Shown one piece after another: positions 12,486-20,006 of a stretch of DNA of 64,000 nucleotides. This DNA is from Rhodococcus sp. B7740 (lineage in GTDB: Bacteria; Actinomycetota; Actinomycetes; Mycobacteriales; Mycobacteriaceae). The position numbers were made by a program, and so were the translations under genes. Numbering within the stretch: position 1 is the stretch's first letter; each line of letters starts with the position of its first letter. The DNA is taken from the NCBI RefSeq assembly GCF_000954115.1, contig NZ_CP010797.1:3782001-3846000 (forward strand), written 5' to 3'. The notes under the pieces are model-generated. The model was not told the origin of the DNA. It did no database searches and worked only from the letters and a program-made list of their open reading frames with translations.

Positions 12486-12512
12486 CACCGAACGAACGAA
12501 AAGAGGCAGGAC

Positions 12513-12623
12513 GTGAAAATCCTTCTTCTGGTCGCATCGGCGGTGATCGCAGTGCTGACACTATCGAAGGTGCGCTCGCAGCGCAGCGCAGACGGCGTCT
12601 GGCACAGCATCCCCACCGCGTGA
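12513..12623 (+). CDS. DLW-39 family small protein (36 aa)
   Basis: A very short gene between tRNA-Ile and tRNA-Ala. From GTG at 12513 it encodes 36 residues: a hydrophobic N-terminus (MKILLLVASAVIAVLTLSK) followed by a basic linker and DGVWHSIPTA. Family knowledge: a roughly 39-residue actinobacterial protein with a DLW motif is encoded at this site beside tRNA-Ala; here DGVWHS takes the place of the DLW segment. AGAGGCAGG ends just before the start and can serve as RBS. The single hydrophobic segment suggests a membrane peptide of unknown function. Confidence 0.75.
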   Translation: MKILLLVASAVIAVLTLSKVRSQRSADGVWHSIPTA

Positions 12624-12675
12624 CAATCGCTCGGAGTGGACGTGTAAGGTTCGTCTACGATCACCGGCAACACCC

Positions 12676-12748
12676 GGGGCCTTAGCTCAGTTGGTAGAGC
12701 GCTGCCTTTGCAAGGCAGATGTCAGGAGTTCGAATCTCCTAGGCTCCA
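12676..12748 (+). tRNA. tRNA-Ala (anticodon TGC)
   Basis: A 73-base cloverleaf: acceptor GGGGCCT pairs with AGGCTCC (one G-T pair), D-arm TAGCTCAGTTGGTAGAGCG, anticodon stem GCCTT/AAGGC with TGC in the loop, and T-arm with TTCGAAT. The discriminator is A; CCA is not encoded (the DNA continues ACAAG). It corresponds to alaT of M. tuberculosis. Confidence 0.98.
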
Positions 12749-12756
12749 CAAGAAAT

Positions 12757-12786
12757 AGGACGTCCACTTCGGTGGGCGTCCTTTTT
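12757..12786 (+). terminator. Rho-independent terminator after tRNA-Ala
   Basis: An 11-bp stem (AGGACGTCCAC with GTGGGCGTCCT, one G-T pair) closed by a TTCG tetraloop and followed by TTTTT, starting 9 bases after the tRNA. It is the clearest classical terminator in the window. Confidence 0.93.
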
Positions 12787-13156
12787 CGTTTCTCCACCGG
12801 CCCCACGTCCACTCGATGTGACATCGACCCCCCAAAAGTCCACTGAATGTGACATTGAGTGCCCTCGAGTGCCGAGAGGTTCGAAGCGGATTCGGCGGCC
12901 CGGTTGTGATCGGACCCAAGGCGGTCTGTGCTTCGGCGCCCACATGTCCAGACAGTCGCCGGTTCTGTGTCGTATCCGTATTTCGATCCTTAGCGTGGTC
13001 GCTGTGCAAAGCACGTCGGTTCTCGGATCGATGTGGATGGTCGCGACGGCGCACCGCAGGGGGGTGTGCCGTCGTCCGATCTCGGTGGACGCTGTTCGCC
13101 ACTGTCTCGAATCGGTTGGCGGTTCGGGCATCTCGAATCTCTAAGGAGTCCCGCAG
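12787..13156. other. Non-coding gap before the desaturase gene
   Basis: A 370-bp stretch with one copy of the 55-bp palindromic repeat (12807-12861) and an AAGGAG at 13143-13148 serving the downstream ATG. Open frames on the plus strand here (for example 12818-13144) have no RBS or family likeness and run through the repeat. The desaturase promoter must lie here, but no convincing -35/-10 pair was found. Confidence 0.6.
12807..12861 (+). repeat. 55-bp inverted-repeat element, copy A
   Basis: Begins GTCCACTCGATGTGACATCG and ends TGAATGTGACATTGAGTG, with centre ACCCCCCAAAAGTCCAC. The right arm is an inverted copy of the left with a few changes. It lies between the tRNA-Ala terminator and the desaturase gene. 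Confidence 0.9.
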
Positions 13157-14107
13157 ATGACGCGTGTTCTCGATCATGAAGAGCTGTTGACGGAACTCGA
13201 CGGCACTCTGGAAGCCAATTTGAATCGCCATCTGTCGATGGCGAAAGAATGGCATCCGCATGATTACGTTCCGTGGGATCTGGGTCGGAACTTCGCGGCG
13301 ATGGGTGGGCAGGACTGGTCTCTGGAGCAGTCGTCGTTGTCGGAACTGGCTCGCACGGCGATGATCACCAATTTGCTCACCGAGGACAATCTGCCGTCGT
13401 ATCACCGGGGGTTGGCAGACAACTTCTCGTTGGACGGTGCCTGGGGGACGTGGGTGGGGCGTTGGACTGCGGAAGAGAATCGCCACGGCATCGTCATGCG
13501 CGACTATCTGGTCGTGACCCGAGCGGTCGACCCGGTGGAGCTGGAGCGGGCTCGAATGCATCACATGACGGTGGGCGTCGATGCGCCGATGGATGGCGCG
13601 AATTTTCTCCATTCGGTGGCGTACGTGACGTTTCAGGAGTTGGCGACGCGGGTGTCGCATCGCAACACGGGTCTGGCGTGCGGAGATCCGGTGGCGGATC
13701 GAATGTTGGCTCGTGTTGCCGCGGACGAGAACCTGCACATGATCTTCTATCGGAACCTCGGTGAGGCGTCGCTGGATCTGGTGCCCGATCAGATGGTCCG
13801 CGCCATCACCGATGTCGCGACCGACTTCCAGATGCCCGGTCTGAACATGCCCAATTTCCGCAAGAATGCGATGACCTTGGCCAAGCACGGGATCTACGAT
13901 CTGCGGCAGCATCTGGACGAGGTGTTGATGCCTGTCTTGCGCAAGTGGAAGATCTTCGAGCGCAACGATTTCACGGGTGAGGGCGAGCGGGATCGTGACC
14001 GGCTGGCAGCCTTCGTCGAAGACCTGGCAGTCAAGGCGACCAAGTTCGAGGAGTCTCGCGATCGTCTGCTTGCCAGGGAGGCGGCACGCGCCGAGAAGGC
14101 GTCCTGA
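13157..14107 (+). CDS. Acyl-[ACP] desaturase (ferritin-like di-iron)
   Basis: Soluble fatty-acid desaturase of the plant stearoyl-ACP/DesA family that inserts a cis double bond into an acyl chain carried on ACP or a similar carrier. The 316-residue protein shows the di-iron ligands Glu76 (LLTEDNLPSYH), Glu107-x-x-His110 (AEENRHG), Glu161 (FQELATRVSH) and Glu191-x-x-His194 (ADENLH). AAGGAG eight bases upstream supports the ATG. It sits alone between the tRNA-Ala terminator and a diguanylate cyclase gene, in a block absent from this spot in M. tuberculosis. Regiochemistry cannot be read from the sequence. A reductase partner is not adjacent. Confidence 0.93.
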   Translation: MTRVLDHEELLTELDGTLEANLNRHLSMAKEWHPHDYVPWDLGRNFAAMGGQDWSLEQSSLSELARTAMITNLLTEDNLPSYHRGLADNFSLDGAWGTWVGRWTAEENRHGIVMRDYLVVTRAVDPVELERARMHHMTVGVDAPMDGANFLHSVAYVTFQELATRVSHRNTGLACGDPVADRMLARVAADENLHMIFYRNLGEASLDLVPDQMVRAITDVATDFQMPGLNMPNFRKNAMTLAKHGIYDLRQHLDEVLMPVLRKWKIFERNDFTGEGERDRDRLAAFVEDLAVKATKFEESRDRLLAREAARAEKAS

Positions 14108-14261
14108 CCTGCTACGTCTTCGCCGGCCAGAGTCGTGATCACGTCTCGGAGGTGTTAGAGTCCGGGCATCGTTGGGTCATGTGAGGCGATGGCCGTAGTG
14201 CGTGGGGAGGGCCGATGGTGCCTGGGGGGTATCGGGTGAGTGGTGGTGTTCCTTTCGGTGA

Positions 14262-15311
14262 ATGCTGCCTCCAGTCGGCCGAATCATGGTCTTGCACGGT
14301 TGGAATCGACTGGTGAGCAGGCTCAGGTTCGACGAGTCCGGACGCATGCTCGCCGTGTTCGCGGCGGTCACCACGGTTCTGTACGCCGCCAGCGCGATAG
14401 CGTCGTGGTCGAATCTGACCGGTGCGCAGCAGGTTCTGGCCGCTTTGGCTCTGATACTGGGTCCGACGGCGATCGTGGTGCTGGCAAGGGCGGGTGTGCC
14501 GAGCCCCAAGCAGGCGGTGGGATTGGCGACCGCATTGTCGGTGATGGCACTCGCCTGCGCGTTGGGGAGCAGCGACACCATGCCGGCGTTCTTGATCTGC
14601 GTCCAGGCGGCCATGTTCCTCGGCATGCACATCGGTGCGTTCTGGTCCGAACGCAGTGCAGGCATTTGGGTTGCAGTGCTTGCTGTTTCGGCGGTCATCG
14701 GAGCGGCGATCGCGCCGTACGGAACGCCGTTCATCAGTTACATCCTCGTGGCGCTCGGCATCGTCGGTGCCACGGAGGTGTTCGGTGTCTTCGCGCGCCG
14801 AATGCGCTATTCCGCGACGCACGACGCTCTGACCGGCCTGCTCAACAGATTCGGGTTCGAGTCCAAGATCGAGAAGATGTTGCCGGCATGTGCCGCTCGC
14901 GGATTGTCGGTCAGCCTCGCCGTGCTCGACCTGGACAATTTCAAGGAGATCAACGACGAGTACGGCCACATTGCCGGTGACGTCCTGCTCGCCCGGGTCT
15001 CGAAGGCATGGAAGGGGCAGTTGACCCGACGCGACGTTCTCGGTCGGCTCGGCGGAGACGAGTTCGTGCTGTTCATGCCGGGGGTTCTCGAAACGGAGGC
15101 CTGGCAGATCATCGAGCGACTGCGCCGCGCTCATCGTGCGGAATGGAGCGTCGGATTGGCCTGCATGCCCGCGGGTCGCCGCTGGGGTGAGATCTATCGG
15201 GCAGCCGACGCCGATCTGTACCGAGCGAAGCGAAGCCGTCCGCCGAGGACGAGTCGGCCGTCCGATCCCGACGCCGGGTACAGCGGACCGATTCGCAGGA
15301 TCGCGCAGTAG
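14262..15311 (+). CDS. Membrane diguanylate cyclase (GGDEF domain)
   Basis: Makes the second messenger cyclic di-GMP from two GTP. The N-terminal about 180 residues are hydrophobic with five to six predicted helices (for example AVFAAVTTVLYAASAIASW and ISYILVALGIVGATEVFGVFA). A GGDEF domain follows, starting at THDALTGLLNRFGFE, with DLDNFKEINDEYGH and an intact GGDEF at 264-268. The residues five before GGDEF read TRRD, not RxxD, so product feedback through an I-site is unlikely. The start is uncertain: ATG at 14262 or 14286, neither with a good RBS. The membrane part resembles MASE-type sensors but no family can be named. Confidence 0.9.
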   Translation: MLPPVGRIMVLHGWNRLVSRLRFDESGRMLAVFAAVTTVLYAASAIASWSNLTGAQQVLAALALILGPTAIVVLARAGVPSPKQAVGLATALSVMALACALGSSDTMPAFLICVQAAMFLGMHIGAFWSERSAGIWVAVLAVSAVIGAAIAPYGTPFISYILVALGIVGATEVFGVFARRMRYSATHDALTGLLNRFGFESKIEKMLPACAARGLSVSLAVLDLDNFKEINDEYGHIAGDVLLARVSKAWKGQLTRRDVLGRLGGDEFVLFMPGVLETEAWQIIERLRRAHRAEWSVGLACMPAGRRWGEIYRAADADLYRAKRSRPPRTSRPSDPDAGYSGPIRRIAQ

Positions 15312-15332
15312 CACTCCGTCGATGCAGCGTTG

Positions 15333-15367
15333 ATCCCCAGATTTCATCCACAAGCTGGGGATAGATT
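15333..15367 (+). terminator. Hairpin plus T-tract after the GGDEF gene
   Basis: ATCCCCAG and CTGGGGAT form an 8-bp stem around a 14-base loop, 21 bases after the stop codon, followed by AGATTTT. The loop holds TCATCCACA, one mismatch from the DnaA box TTATCCACA. Confidence 0.6.
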
Positions 15368-15430
15368 TTCCCGCGCGGTGCACTTCTCGCGTTGACTCGT
15401 CGACAACGACGATGCTGCGGGGGATACGCG

Positions 15431-17062
15431 ATGGTCACTCTCGACGAGTTCAGAACATGGGACAGCCGAGTGCTGGAAGCCGCGTCCGAAGCCCTGATGT
15501 GGCGGTGGCGTGAAGTGACTGCCGTGCACGATTCGGTAGCGGACGCGGCCATGGGCACAGGCTGGGACGGTCCTGCGGCCGAGGCGGCGCGTGAGGCGAT
15601 GAGCCGCATCCGATCCGATCTGGCAGACATCGCAGCCGAGTTGCTTCGGATCGCGACCTGTACCGCGGATGCCTCGATCGACATGCAGAGTCTGGTCGCT
15701 GCCCTCCGCTCGGTGGAGCAGAGAGCGGCGGACGAGCGATTCGCGGTCGAATCCGATGGCTCGGTGTCCGACGCTGCAGCGTCGTATTCGGTTGCGCTCG
15801 TGGATCTGTGGTCGACGATGCGAGAGCGGCGGCGGTGCCGTGACGAGCTCGCCGAGCGAATCGCGCAGCTGATTCGTACGGCCACGGACTTCGACGACTT
15901 CCTTGCCCGACGCCTCGCCGGGGACACGTCCGCAGCCTCCGTCGCGGCGGCAGTTGCGGCTTCGGTGCCGCGCGACGGGTCACCGGCGGCCAATGCTGCC
16001 TTCTGGAGCGCGCTCTCGCCTGCGGCACGAACCAGGTTGCTCGTCGAACAGCCCGCGCTGATCGGCAATCTCGACGGCCTGCCTGGACGGGTACGGGACA
16101 GCGCCAACCGCCGAGTGTTGGCCGCCGAGCGTATCCGCCTCCGCGCCGTCCAGGCCGAACTGCAGAAAGAGTTGGACGACAACGTGTTCGGCGGGATCTT
16201 CAGTGACGCCGATGCCGGACTCGAGCAGACTCGCACACGGCTGGCATCACTCGATGCGATCGACGCGACGCTGGCGCAAGGAGCTCGACAGCTCCTTGTC
16301 CTCGACAATTCCTCGTACGAGGAGACGATGGCGGCCGTGGCGGTCGGCGATGTCGATACCGCAACCCATGTCGCCGTCTTCGTGCCCGGTCTCGGCTCGA
16401 CGGTGCACGGTCATCTTCTCCGCTACGACGGCGACATGGAGAACCTCGAAAGCACTGTGCAGCAACTTGTTTCGCAAGACGGACCGCAATCTGCGGCTGC
16501 CGTGACCTGGCTGGACTACCAAGCCCCTCAGGTGGGGTGGAGCTTGCTCGATCCGGATCGGACCGTGGTCTCGGGTGCGGCTGCGCAGGCGGGAGCCGAT
16601 CGACTGGTTCCGTTTCTGAACGGCCTCGACGCCGCGCGTGCGGGCGATCCGCATCTGTCGGTGTTGGCCCACTCCTACGGATCCCTCACGGCAGCATCTG
16701 CGCTCCGAGGTGACACGGGAGTCGACGAGTTCGTGGCTCTCGGGTCACCGGGGCTCGGCACACACAGCGTCGCGGACCTTCAGCTTCCCGTCGGACACAC
16801 CTTCGTAGCGGAGGCCCAGGGCGATATCGTCGCCGATCTCGCCGCGTTCGGCCGCGATCCGGGCGCACTCGACGGAGTCACACTGCTGTCCACCGAGCCG
16901 TCCGACGGGGCCGGCGGCTCGATCGGTCACAGCGACTATCTCACCGAGGGGACCACCAGCGGACACAACACGGCACTGGTCGTCGCCGACCGCGGCGCTG
17001 AGGCCGTGATCAGAACGAGGCCGGGTCTGCTCGACCTGCTGCAGAAAGCTCTGTACCTATGA
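15431..17062 (+). CDS. DUF1023 alpha/beta-hydrolase with N-terminal helical domain
   Basis: A 543-residue protein. Residues 1-100 (AAMGTGWDGPAAEAAREAMSRIRSDL) look like a WXG100-type helical hairpin. The C-terminal about 220 residues are the actinobacterial DUF1023 hydrolase domain with THVAVFVPGLGSTV, the nucleophile Ser415 in LAHSYGS, FVALGSPGLG, and a candidate catalytic His in GHSDYL. There is no signal peptide. ATG at 15431 is preferred over an upstream start at 15392 because the extra residues look non-coding. The WXG100 resemblance raises the possibility of ESX-type export, but that is inference; the substrate is unknown. The 3' end overlaps the convergent cwsA by 6 bp. Confidence 0.85.
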   Translation: MVTLDEFRTWDSRVLEAASEALMWRWREVTAVHDSVADAAMGTGWDGPAAEAAREAMSRIRSDLADIAAELLRIATCTADASIDMQSLVAALRSVEQRAADERFAVESDGSVSDAAASYSVALVDLWSTMRERRRCRDELAERIAQLIRTATDFDDFLARRLAGDTSAASVAAAVAASVPRDGSPAANAAFWSALSPAARTRLLVEQPALIGNLDGLPGRVRDSANRRVLAAERIRLRAVQAELQKELDDNVFGGIFSDADAGLEQTRTRLASLDAIDATLAQGARQLLVLDNSSYEETMAAVAVGDVDTATHVAVFVPGLGSTVHGHLLRYDGDMENLESTVQQLVSQDGPQSAAAVTWLDYQAPQVGWSLLDPDRTVVSGAAAQAGADRLVPFLNGLDAARAGDPHLSVLAHSYGSLTAASALRGDTGVDEFVALGSPGLGTHSVADLQLPVGHTFVAEAQGDIVADLAAFGRDPGALDGVTLLSTEPSDGAGGSIGHSDYLTEGTTSGHNTALVVADRGAEAVIRTRPGLLDLLQKALYL

Positions 17063-17437
17063 CGGCGTGTCGTCGTAGTCGGCCAGACTCGGCGGAACGT
17101 CGGCAGGCGGGGGAACCTCGTTGCGACGGCGACCGAGGAAGAACACGACACCTCCGACGACGGCAGCAGCGGCACCGAACACCAGGATTCGGCGGGTCCG
17201 ACGTGATCCGGCGTCGACCGTGACCAGCGCTGGGGTGCGATTCGCTTCGGCAATACGCTCCGCGGTCACCGCTCGCCGCTGCGCAGCCTGCTTGCGTGCC
17301 AGCCCGTAACCCCGTCTGGCCAACAGCAGGCCCACTCCGGCCGGACCCTTGCTTGCGGCAGATGCGGCTCCGAGCAGCGCGGACGCTGCGGTACCGGTGG
17401 TCGACCGACCCCGGTCGGGCTTCGTTGTGCTCGTCAT
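17057..17437 (-). CDS. cwsA: CwsA-like cell-wall synthesis membrane protein (Rv0008c-like)
   Basis: A 126-residue protein with an Arg/Ala-rich N-terminal part, a basic helical middle ([28 protein letters not shown]), one membrane helix near 85-105 ([20 protein letters not shown]) and a short Pro-rich acidic tail. Position between tRNA-Ala and ppiA, on the minus strand, and topology match M. tuberculosis CwsA (Rv0008c), reported to work with CrgA and Wag31 in peptidoglycan synthesis and cell shape. GTGAGGG just before the ATG at 17437 supports the start; a longer frame to 17617 overlaps ppiA. Identification is mainly positional, because the family diverges quickly. Confidence 0.75.
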   Translation of the reverse strand: MTSTTKPDRGRSTTGTAASALLGAASAASKGPAGVGLLLARRGYGLARKQAAQRRAVTAERIAEANRTPALVTVDAGSRRTRRILVFGAAAAVVGGVVFFLGRRRNEVPPPADVPPSLADYDDTPS

Positions 17438-17531
17438 ACCCTCACTGTTCCACAACACGCCCCCGCTGAACCCTCCCGATACACCCGACTCGATGCCCGT
17501 TGTGAACTGCCCGATCACCCGAGATGGCACG

Positions 17532-18068
17532 ATGGAGGGCGTGACTTCACCAAACAAGACCCAAACGGCCACGCTGCACACCAACCGCGGCGATATCGTC
17601 ATCGAACTGTTCGGCAATCACGCCCCCAAGACCGTCGCGAACTTCGTCGGTCTCGCGGACGGATCCAAGGAGTACACGACGCAGAACGCATCGGGTGCCA
17701 AGACCGGACCGTTCTACGACGGCGCGGTCTTCCACCGCGTCATCGACGGCTTCATGATCCAGGGCGGCGACCCGACCGGCACCGGTGCAGGCGGACCGGG
17801 CTACAAGTTCGAGGACGAGTTCCACCCGGAGCTCTCCTTCGATCGCCCGTACCTGCTGGCCATGGCGAACGCCGGCCCCGGCACCAACGGCTCGCAGTTC
17901 TTCATCACCACCGGCAAGACCCCGCACCTCAACCGCAAGCACTCCATCTTCGGTGAGGTCACCGACGAGGCGTCGAAGAAGGTCGTCGACGCGATCTCGA
18001 GCACGCCGGTCGGCCGCGGAGATCGCCCGGTGGACGAGGTCGTCATCAACAACGTCACCATCTCTTGA
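17532..18068 (+). CDS. ppiA: Peptidyl-prolyl cis-trans isomerase, cyclophilin type
   Basis: Cytoplasmic cyclophilin that speeds proline isomerisation in folding proteins. The 178 residues include [101 protein letters not shown]: the catalytic Arg (FHRV), Gln-Gly-Gly-Asp and the active-site Trp/His region are intact. ATG at 17532 gives an N-terminus like that of M. tuberculosis PpiA; GTG at 17541 is an alternative. It is divergent from cwsA and 25 bases upstream of the rhomboid gene, probably co-transcribed with it. Confidence 0.95.
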   Translation: MEGVTSPNKTQTATLHTNRGDIVIELFGNHAPKTVANFVGLADGSKEYTTQNASGAKTGPFYDGAVFHRVIDGFMIQGGDPTGTGAGGPGYKFEDEFHPELSFDRPYLLAMANAGPGTNGSQFFITTGKTPHLNRKHSIFGEVTDEASKKVVDAISSTPVGRGDRPVDEVVINNVTIS

Positions 18069-18092
18069 TCTGACCGAAGGACTCTCGACAAG

Positions 18093-19022
18093 ATGACGAA
18101 CCCCGGCTGGGGTGGCGCCTACGGCGACCAGCCCAACCCACCCCAGTCGGTGTGCGTCCGACATCCCGATCGCCCCACCGGCTTGGCCTGTTCGCGCTGC
18201 GGCCGGCCGGCATGTCCGCAGTGTCTGCAGGCCGCCGCCGTCGGACAGCACTGCGTCGATTGCGTGCGCGAGGGCAACAAGAACATCCGCACTGCGCAGA
18301 CCGTCGCCGGTGCACCCATGGCACGATCGGCCAAAACCCCACTGACGTACGCCCTCATCGCCGTCAACGTGATCGTCTACGGCATCACCGTGGCACAGTC
18401 CGGCGATCCGATGAACAACACCTCCGGATCCGCGCTTGCGCGCAGCTGGGCTCTCAACAGCCTGCTCGTCTCCGACGGCGATGTGTTCCGGTTGATCGGC
18501 AGCGGCTTCGTCCACTACGGGCCGATCCACCTGCTCGTGAATATGTTCGCGCTGTACATCATCGGTCGCGACGTCGAACTCGTGCTCGGCCGAACCCGCT
18601 ACCTGGTCGTCTACTTCCTCTCGCTCCTCGGCGGAAGCGCGTCGGTGATGCTGCTGGAGAATCCACTGGCGCTCACCGTCGGCGCGTCCGGTGCCGTCTT
18701 CGGCCTCCTCGGCGCGCAGGCCGTCATCCTGCTGCGGCTCAAGCGAAGCCCGGCACCCATCCTCATCGTCATCGCAGTGAACATCTTCATCAGCATCTCG
18801 ATCCCCAGCATCTCGCTGTGGGGACACATGGGCGGACTCGTCGCCGGAGCCGCCGCAACCGCCGGTCTGGTGTTCCTCTCCCGACGAACCCCGGACACGG
18901 GTCGACAACGAACCATGGCCGGCGTGTCCATGGCCTGGCTCTCGGTCATCGCGGTCGCTCTGGTGTCACTGGGCATCATCGCCATCCGTGTACTCGACCT
19001 GCGCGCCCATATGGGCCTCTAG
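18093..19022 (+). CDS. Rhomboid-family intramembrane serine protease with N-terminal zinc-binding segment
   Basis: Membrane protease cutting substrates inside the bilayer. The N-terminal 60 residues carry a B-box-like Cys/His cluster (CVRHPDRPTGLACSRCGRPA, then CPQC, HCVDC) likely to bind zinc. Six or seven membrane helices follow. The catalytic dyad is Ser199 in VGASGAVFG and His245 in WGHMGGLVAG, and HLLVNMFALY supplies the conserved His-Asn of helix 2. It follows ppiA by 24 bases. The stop codon is followed within 3 bases by a copy of the 55-bp repeat. Substrates are unknown. Confidence 0.92.
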   Translation: MTNPGWGGAYGDQPNPPQSVCVRHPDRPTGLACSRCGRPACPQCLQAAAVGQHCVDCVREGNKNIRTAQTVAGAPMARSAKTPLTYALIAVNVIVYGITVAQSGDPMNNTSGSALARSWALNSLLVSDGDVFRLIGSGFVHYGPIHLLVNMFALYIIGRDVELVLGRTRYLVVYFLSLLGGSASVMLLENPLALTVGASGAVFGLLGAQAVILLRLKRSPAPILIVIAVNIFISISIPSISLWGHMGGLVAGAAATAGLVFLSRRTPDTGRQRTMAGVSMAWLSVIAVALVSLGIIAIRVLDLRAHMGL

Positions 19023-19025
19023 CCA

Positions 19026-19080
19026 GTCCACTCGATGTGACATCGACCCCCCAAAAGGCCACTGAATGTCACATCGAGTG
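19026..19080 (+). repeat. 55-bp inverted-repeat element, copy B
   Basis: GTCCACTCGATGTGACATCG ... TGAATGTCACATCGAGTG, centre ACCCCCCAAAAGGCCAC. It starts 3 bases after the rhomboid stop codon and ends 18 bases before the stop of the convergent PH-domain gene, so it sits exactly in a convergent junction. Confidence 0.92.
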
Positions 19081-19098
19081 ACCCTGGGGGCCGGGCGG

Positions 19099-19539
19099 TC
19101 AGGAGTTGCGGGGCACCAGACCGTGTATTTCGAGTGCGTCGTACACATCTCGGGGGTCGGTTCCGAGGTCCCATCTGCCGAAGATGATGAGTCGGTCGTC
19201 GTCTTCGCCGGGTGGGCGGACGTCGAGTTCGAGCATCGGGACGCGTCGGCCCAGTCGTGGGTATTTCACGATTTTGATGCGGACGATGTCATTGCGAGTG
19301 TACGTGTGTCTGCCGCCGAGGCGTTTCATCACCAGCGATCCGTCGTGGGTGATGGCCAGTCGGGGGCGTTGTGCGGCGGCGAGTGCGGCGATGATCCACA
19401 TTCCGACGGCGGCGAGGCCGACGAGGAATGTTCCGGCTGCGTCGGTGGATGAGAGTGCAGCTCCGATTCCGAGCGCGATTCCGCCCACGACCAGGGCTGC
19501 GACGGCGACGAGGGGCGTCGCCCACTGCTGTTCGTACAC
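19099..19539 (-). CDS. PH domain-containing membrane protein (Rv0010c-like)
   Basis: A 146-residue protein with two N-terminal membrane helices (TPLVAVAALVVGGIALGIGAAL and AGTFLVGLAAVGMWIIAALAAA) and a cytoplasmic bacterial PH-like domain (RPRLAITHDGSLVMKRLGGRHTYTRNDIVRIKI ... DDRLIIFGRWDLGTDPRDVYDALEIHGL). Position and the WDLGTDP segment match M. tuberculosis Rv0010c. GTG at 19539 is preferred because it gives an N-terminus like Rv0010c and leaves a cluster of DnaA-type boxes outside the coding region; ATG at 19584 would add 15 residues encoded by those boxes. Function is unknown. Confidence 0.85.
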   Translation of the reverse strand: MYEQQWATPLVAVAALVVGGIALGIGAALSSTDAAGTFLVGLAAVGMWIIAALAAAQRPRLAITHDGSLVMKRLGGRHTYTRNDIVRIKIVKYPRLGRRVPMLELDVRPPGEDDDRLIIFGRWDLGTDPRDVYDALEIHGLVPRNS

Positions 19540-19543
19540 ACCC

Positions 19544-19583
19544 TGTGGATCGTTCGTAGAGTTATCCACAGGGTTTATCCACA
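19544..19583. promoter_or_regulatory. Three DnaA-box-like sites upstream of the PH-domain gene
   Basis: Two perfect TTATCCACA 9-mers (19562-19570 and 19575-19583, 13 bp apart) plus an inverted TGTGGATCG (19544-19552). CCCTGTGGAT at 19541-19550 and ATCCACAGGG at 19564-19573 form a perfect 10-bp inverted repeat. TTATCCACA is the classical DnaA box; binding here is inferred. Confidence 0.6.
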
Positions 19584-19620
19584 TTGGGGATGAATGACAT
19601 CGATGTAACTCGGTCGGCTC

Positions 19621-19884
19621 TCAGCGCCACCGCATGGTCATCACGAGTCCGACGACCATGAACCCGAAGCCGATCAGGAAGTTGTAGGCGCCGAGGTTCC
19701 CGATGAAGGCGATGTCCTCGGAAGCCAGGTAGTAGACGATGAGCCACAGCAGCCCGACCAGCATGAATCCCAGCATCAGCACCACGTACCAGACCGGTGA
19801 CGGCCCGGCGTTGACCTTGACCGGCGTACGGTTCGCCGGGTTGATCGTGTAGTCGTTCTTCTTCCGTACCTTCGACTTCGGCAT
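19621..19884 (-). CDS. crgA: Cell division protein CrgA
   Basis: Small divisome membrane protein (87 residues) that in mycobacteria interacts with FtsZ, FtsQ, FtsI and CwsA. Seen are the basic N-terminus MPKSKVRKK, NAGPSPVWYVVLMLGFMLVGLLWLIVYYLA with the first membrane helix, and a second helix NFLIGFGFMVVGLVMTMRW. The full family length is present. It is flanked on both sides by DnaA-box-like 9-mers and is divergent from the DUF881 gene. Its position between Rv0010c-like and Rv0012-like genes is as in M. tuberculosis. Confidence 0.96.
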   Translation of the reverse strand: MPKSKVRKKNDYTINPANRTPVKVNAGPSPVWYVVLMLGFMLVGLLWLIVYYLASEDIAFIGNLGAYNFLIGFGFMVVGLVMTMRWR

Positions 19885-19931
19885 TGCTTCCTCTTCGTGT
19901 TCGTGACGGCCGGTGGCACTGCGGCCGTACC

Positions 19932-19964
19932 TGTGGACAACTTACGGTCGGAACCTGTGGATCG
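19932..19964. promoter_or_regulatory. Two DnaA-box-like sites in the crgA-DUF881 divergent promoter region
   Basis: TGTGGACAA (19932-19940, the reverse complement of TTGTCCACA, the usual mycobacterial DnaA box) and TGTGGATCG (19956-19964, two mismatches from the classical box) lie in the 122-bp gap between crgA and the DUF881 gene. The role is inferred. Confidence 0.5.
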
Positions 19965-20006
19965 GCGGGTGCCGCGCATCCCCAGGCTATTGTCACCTCG
20001 AGGACC

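Noticed and set aside
12818-13160. Two overlapping roughly 105-codon frames before the desaturase gene
   Set aside because: They start inside or next to repeat copy A, lack an RBS and encode compositionally odd proteins.
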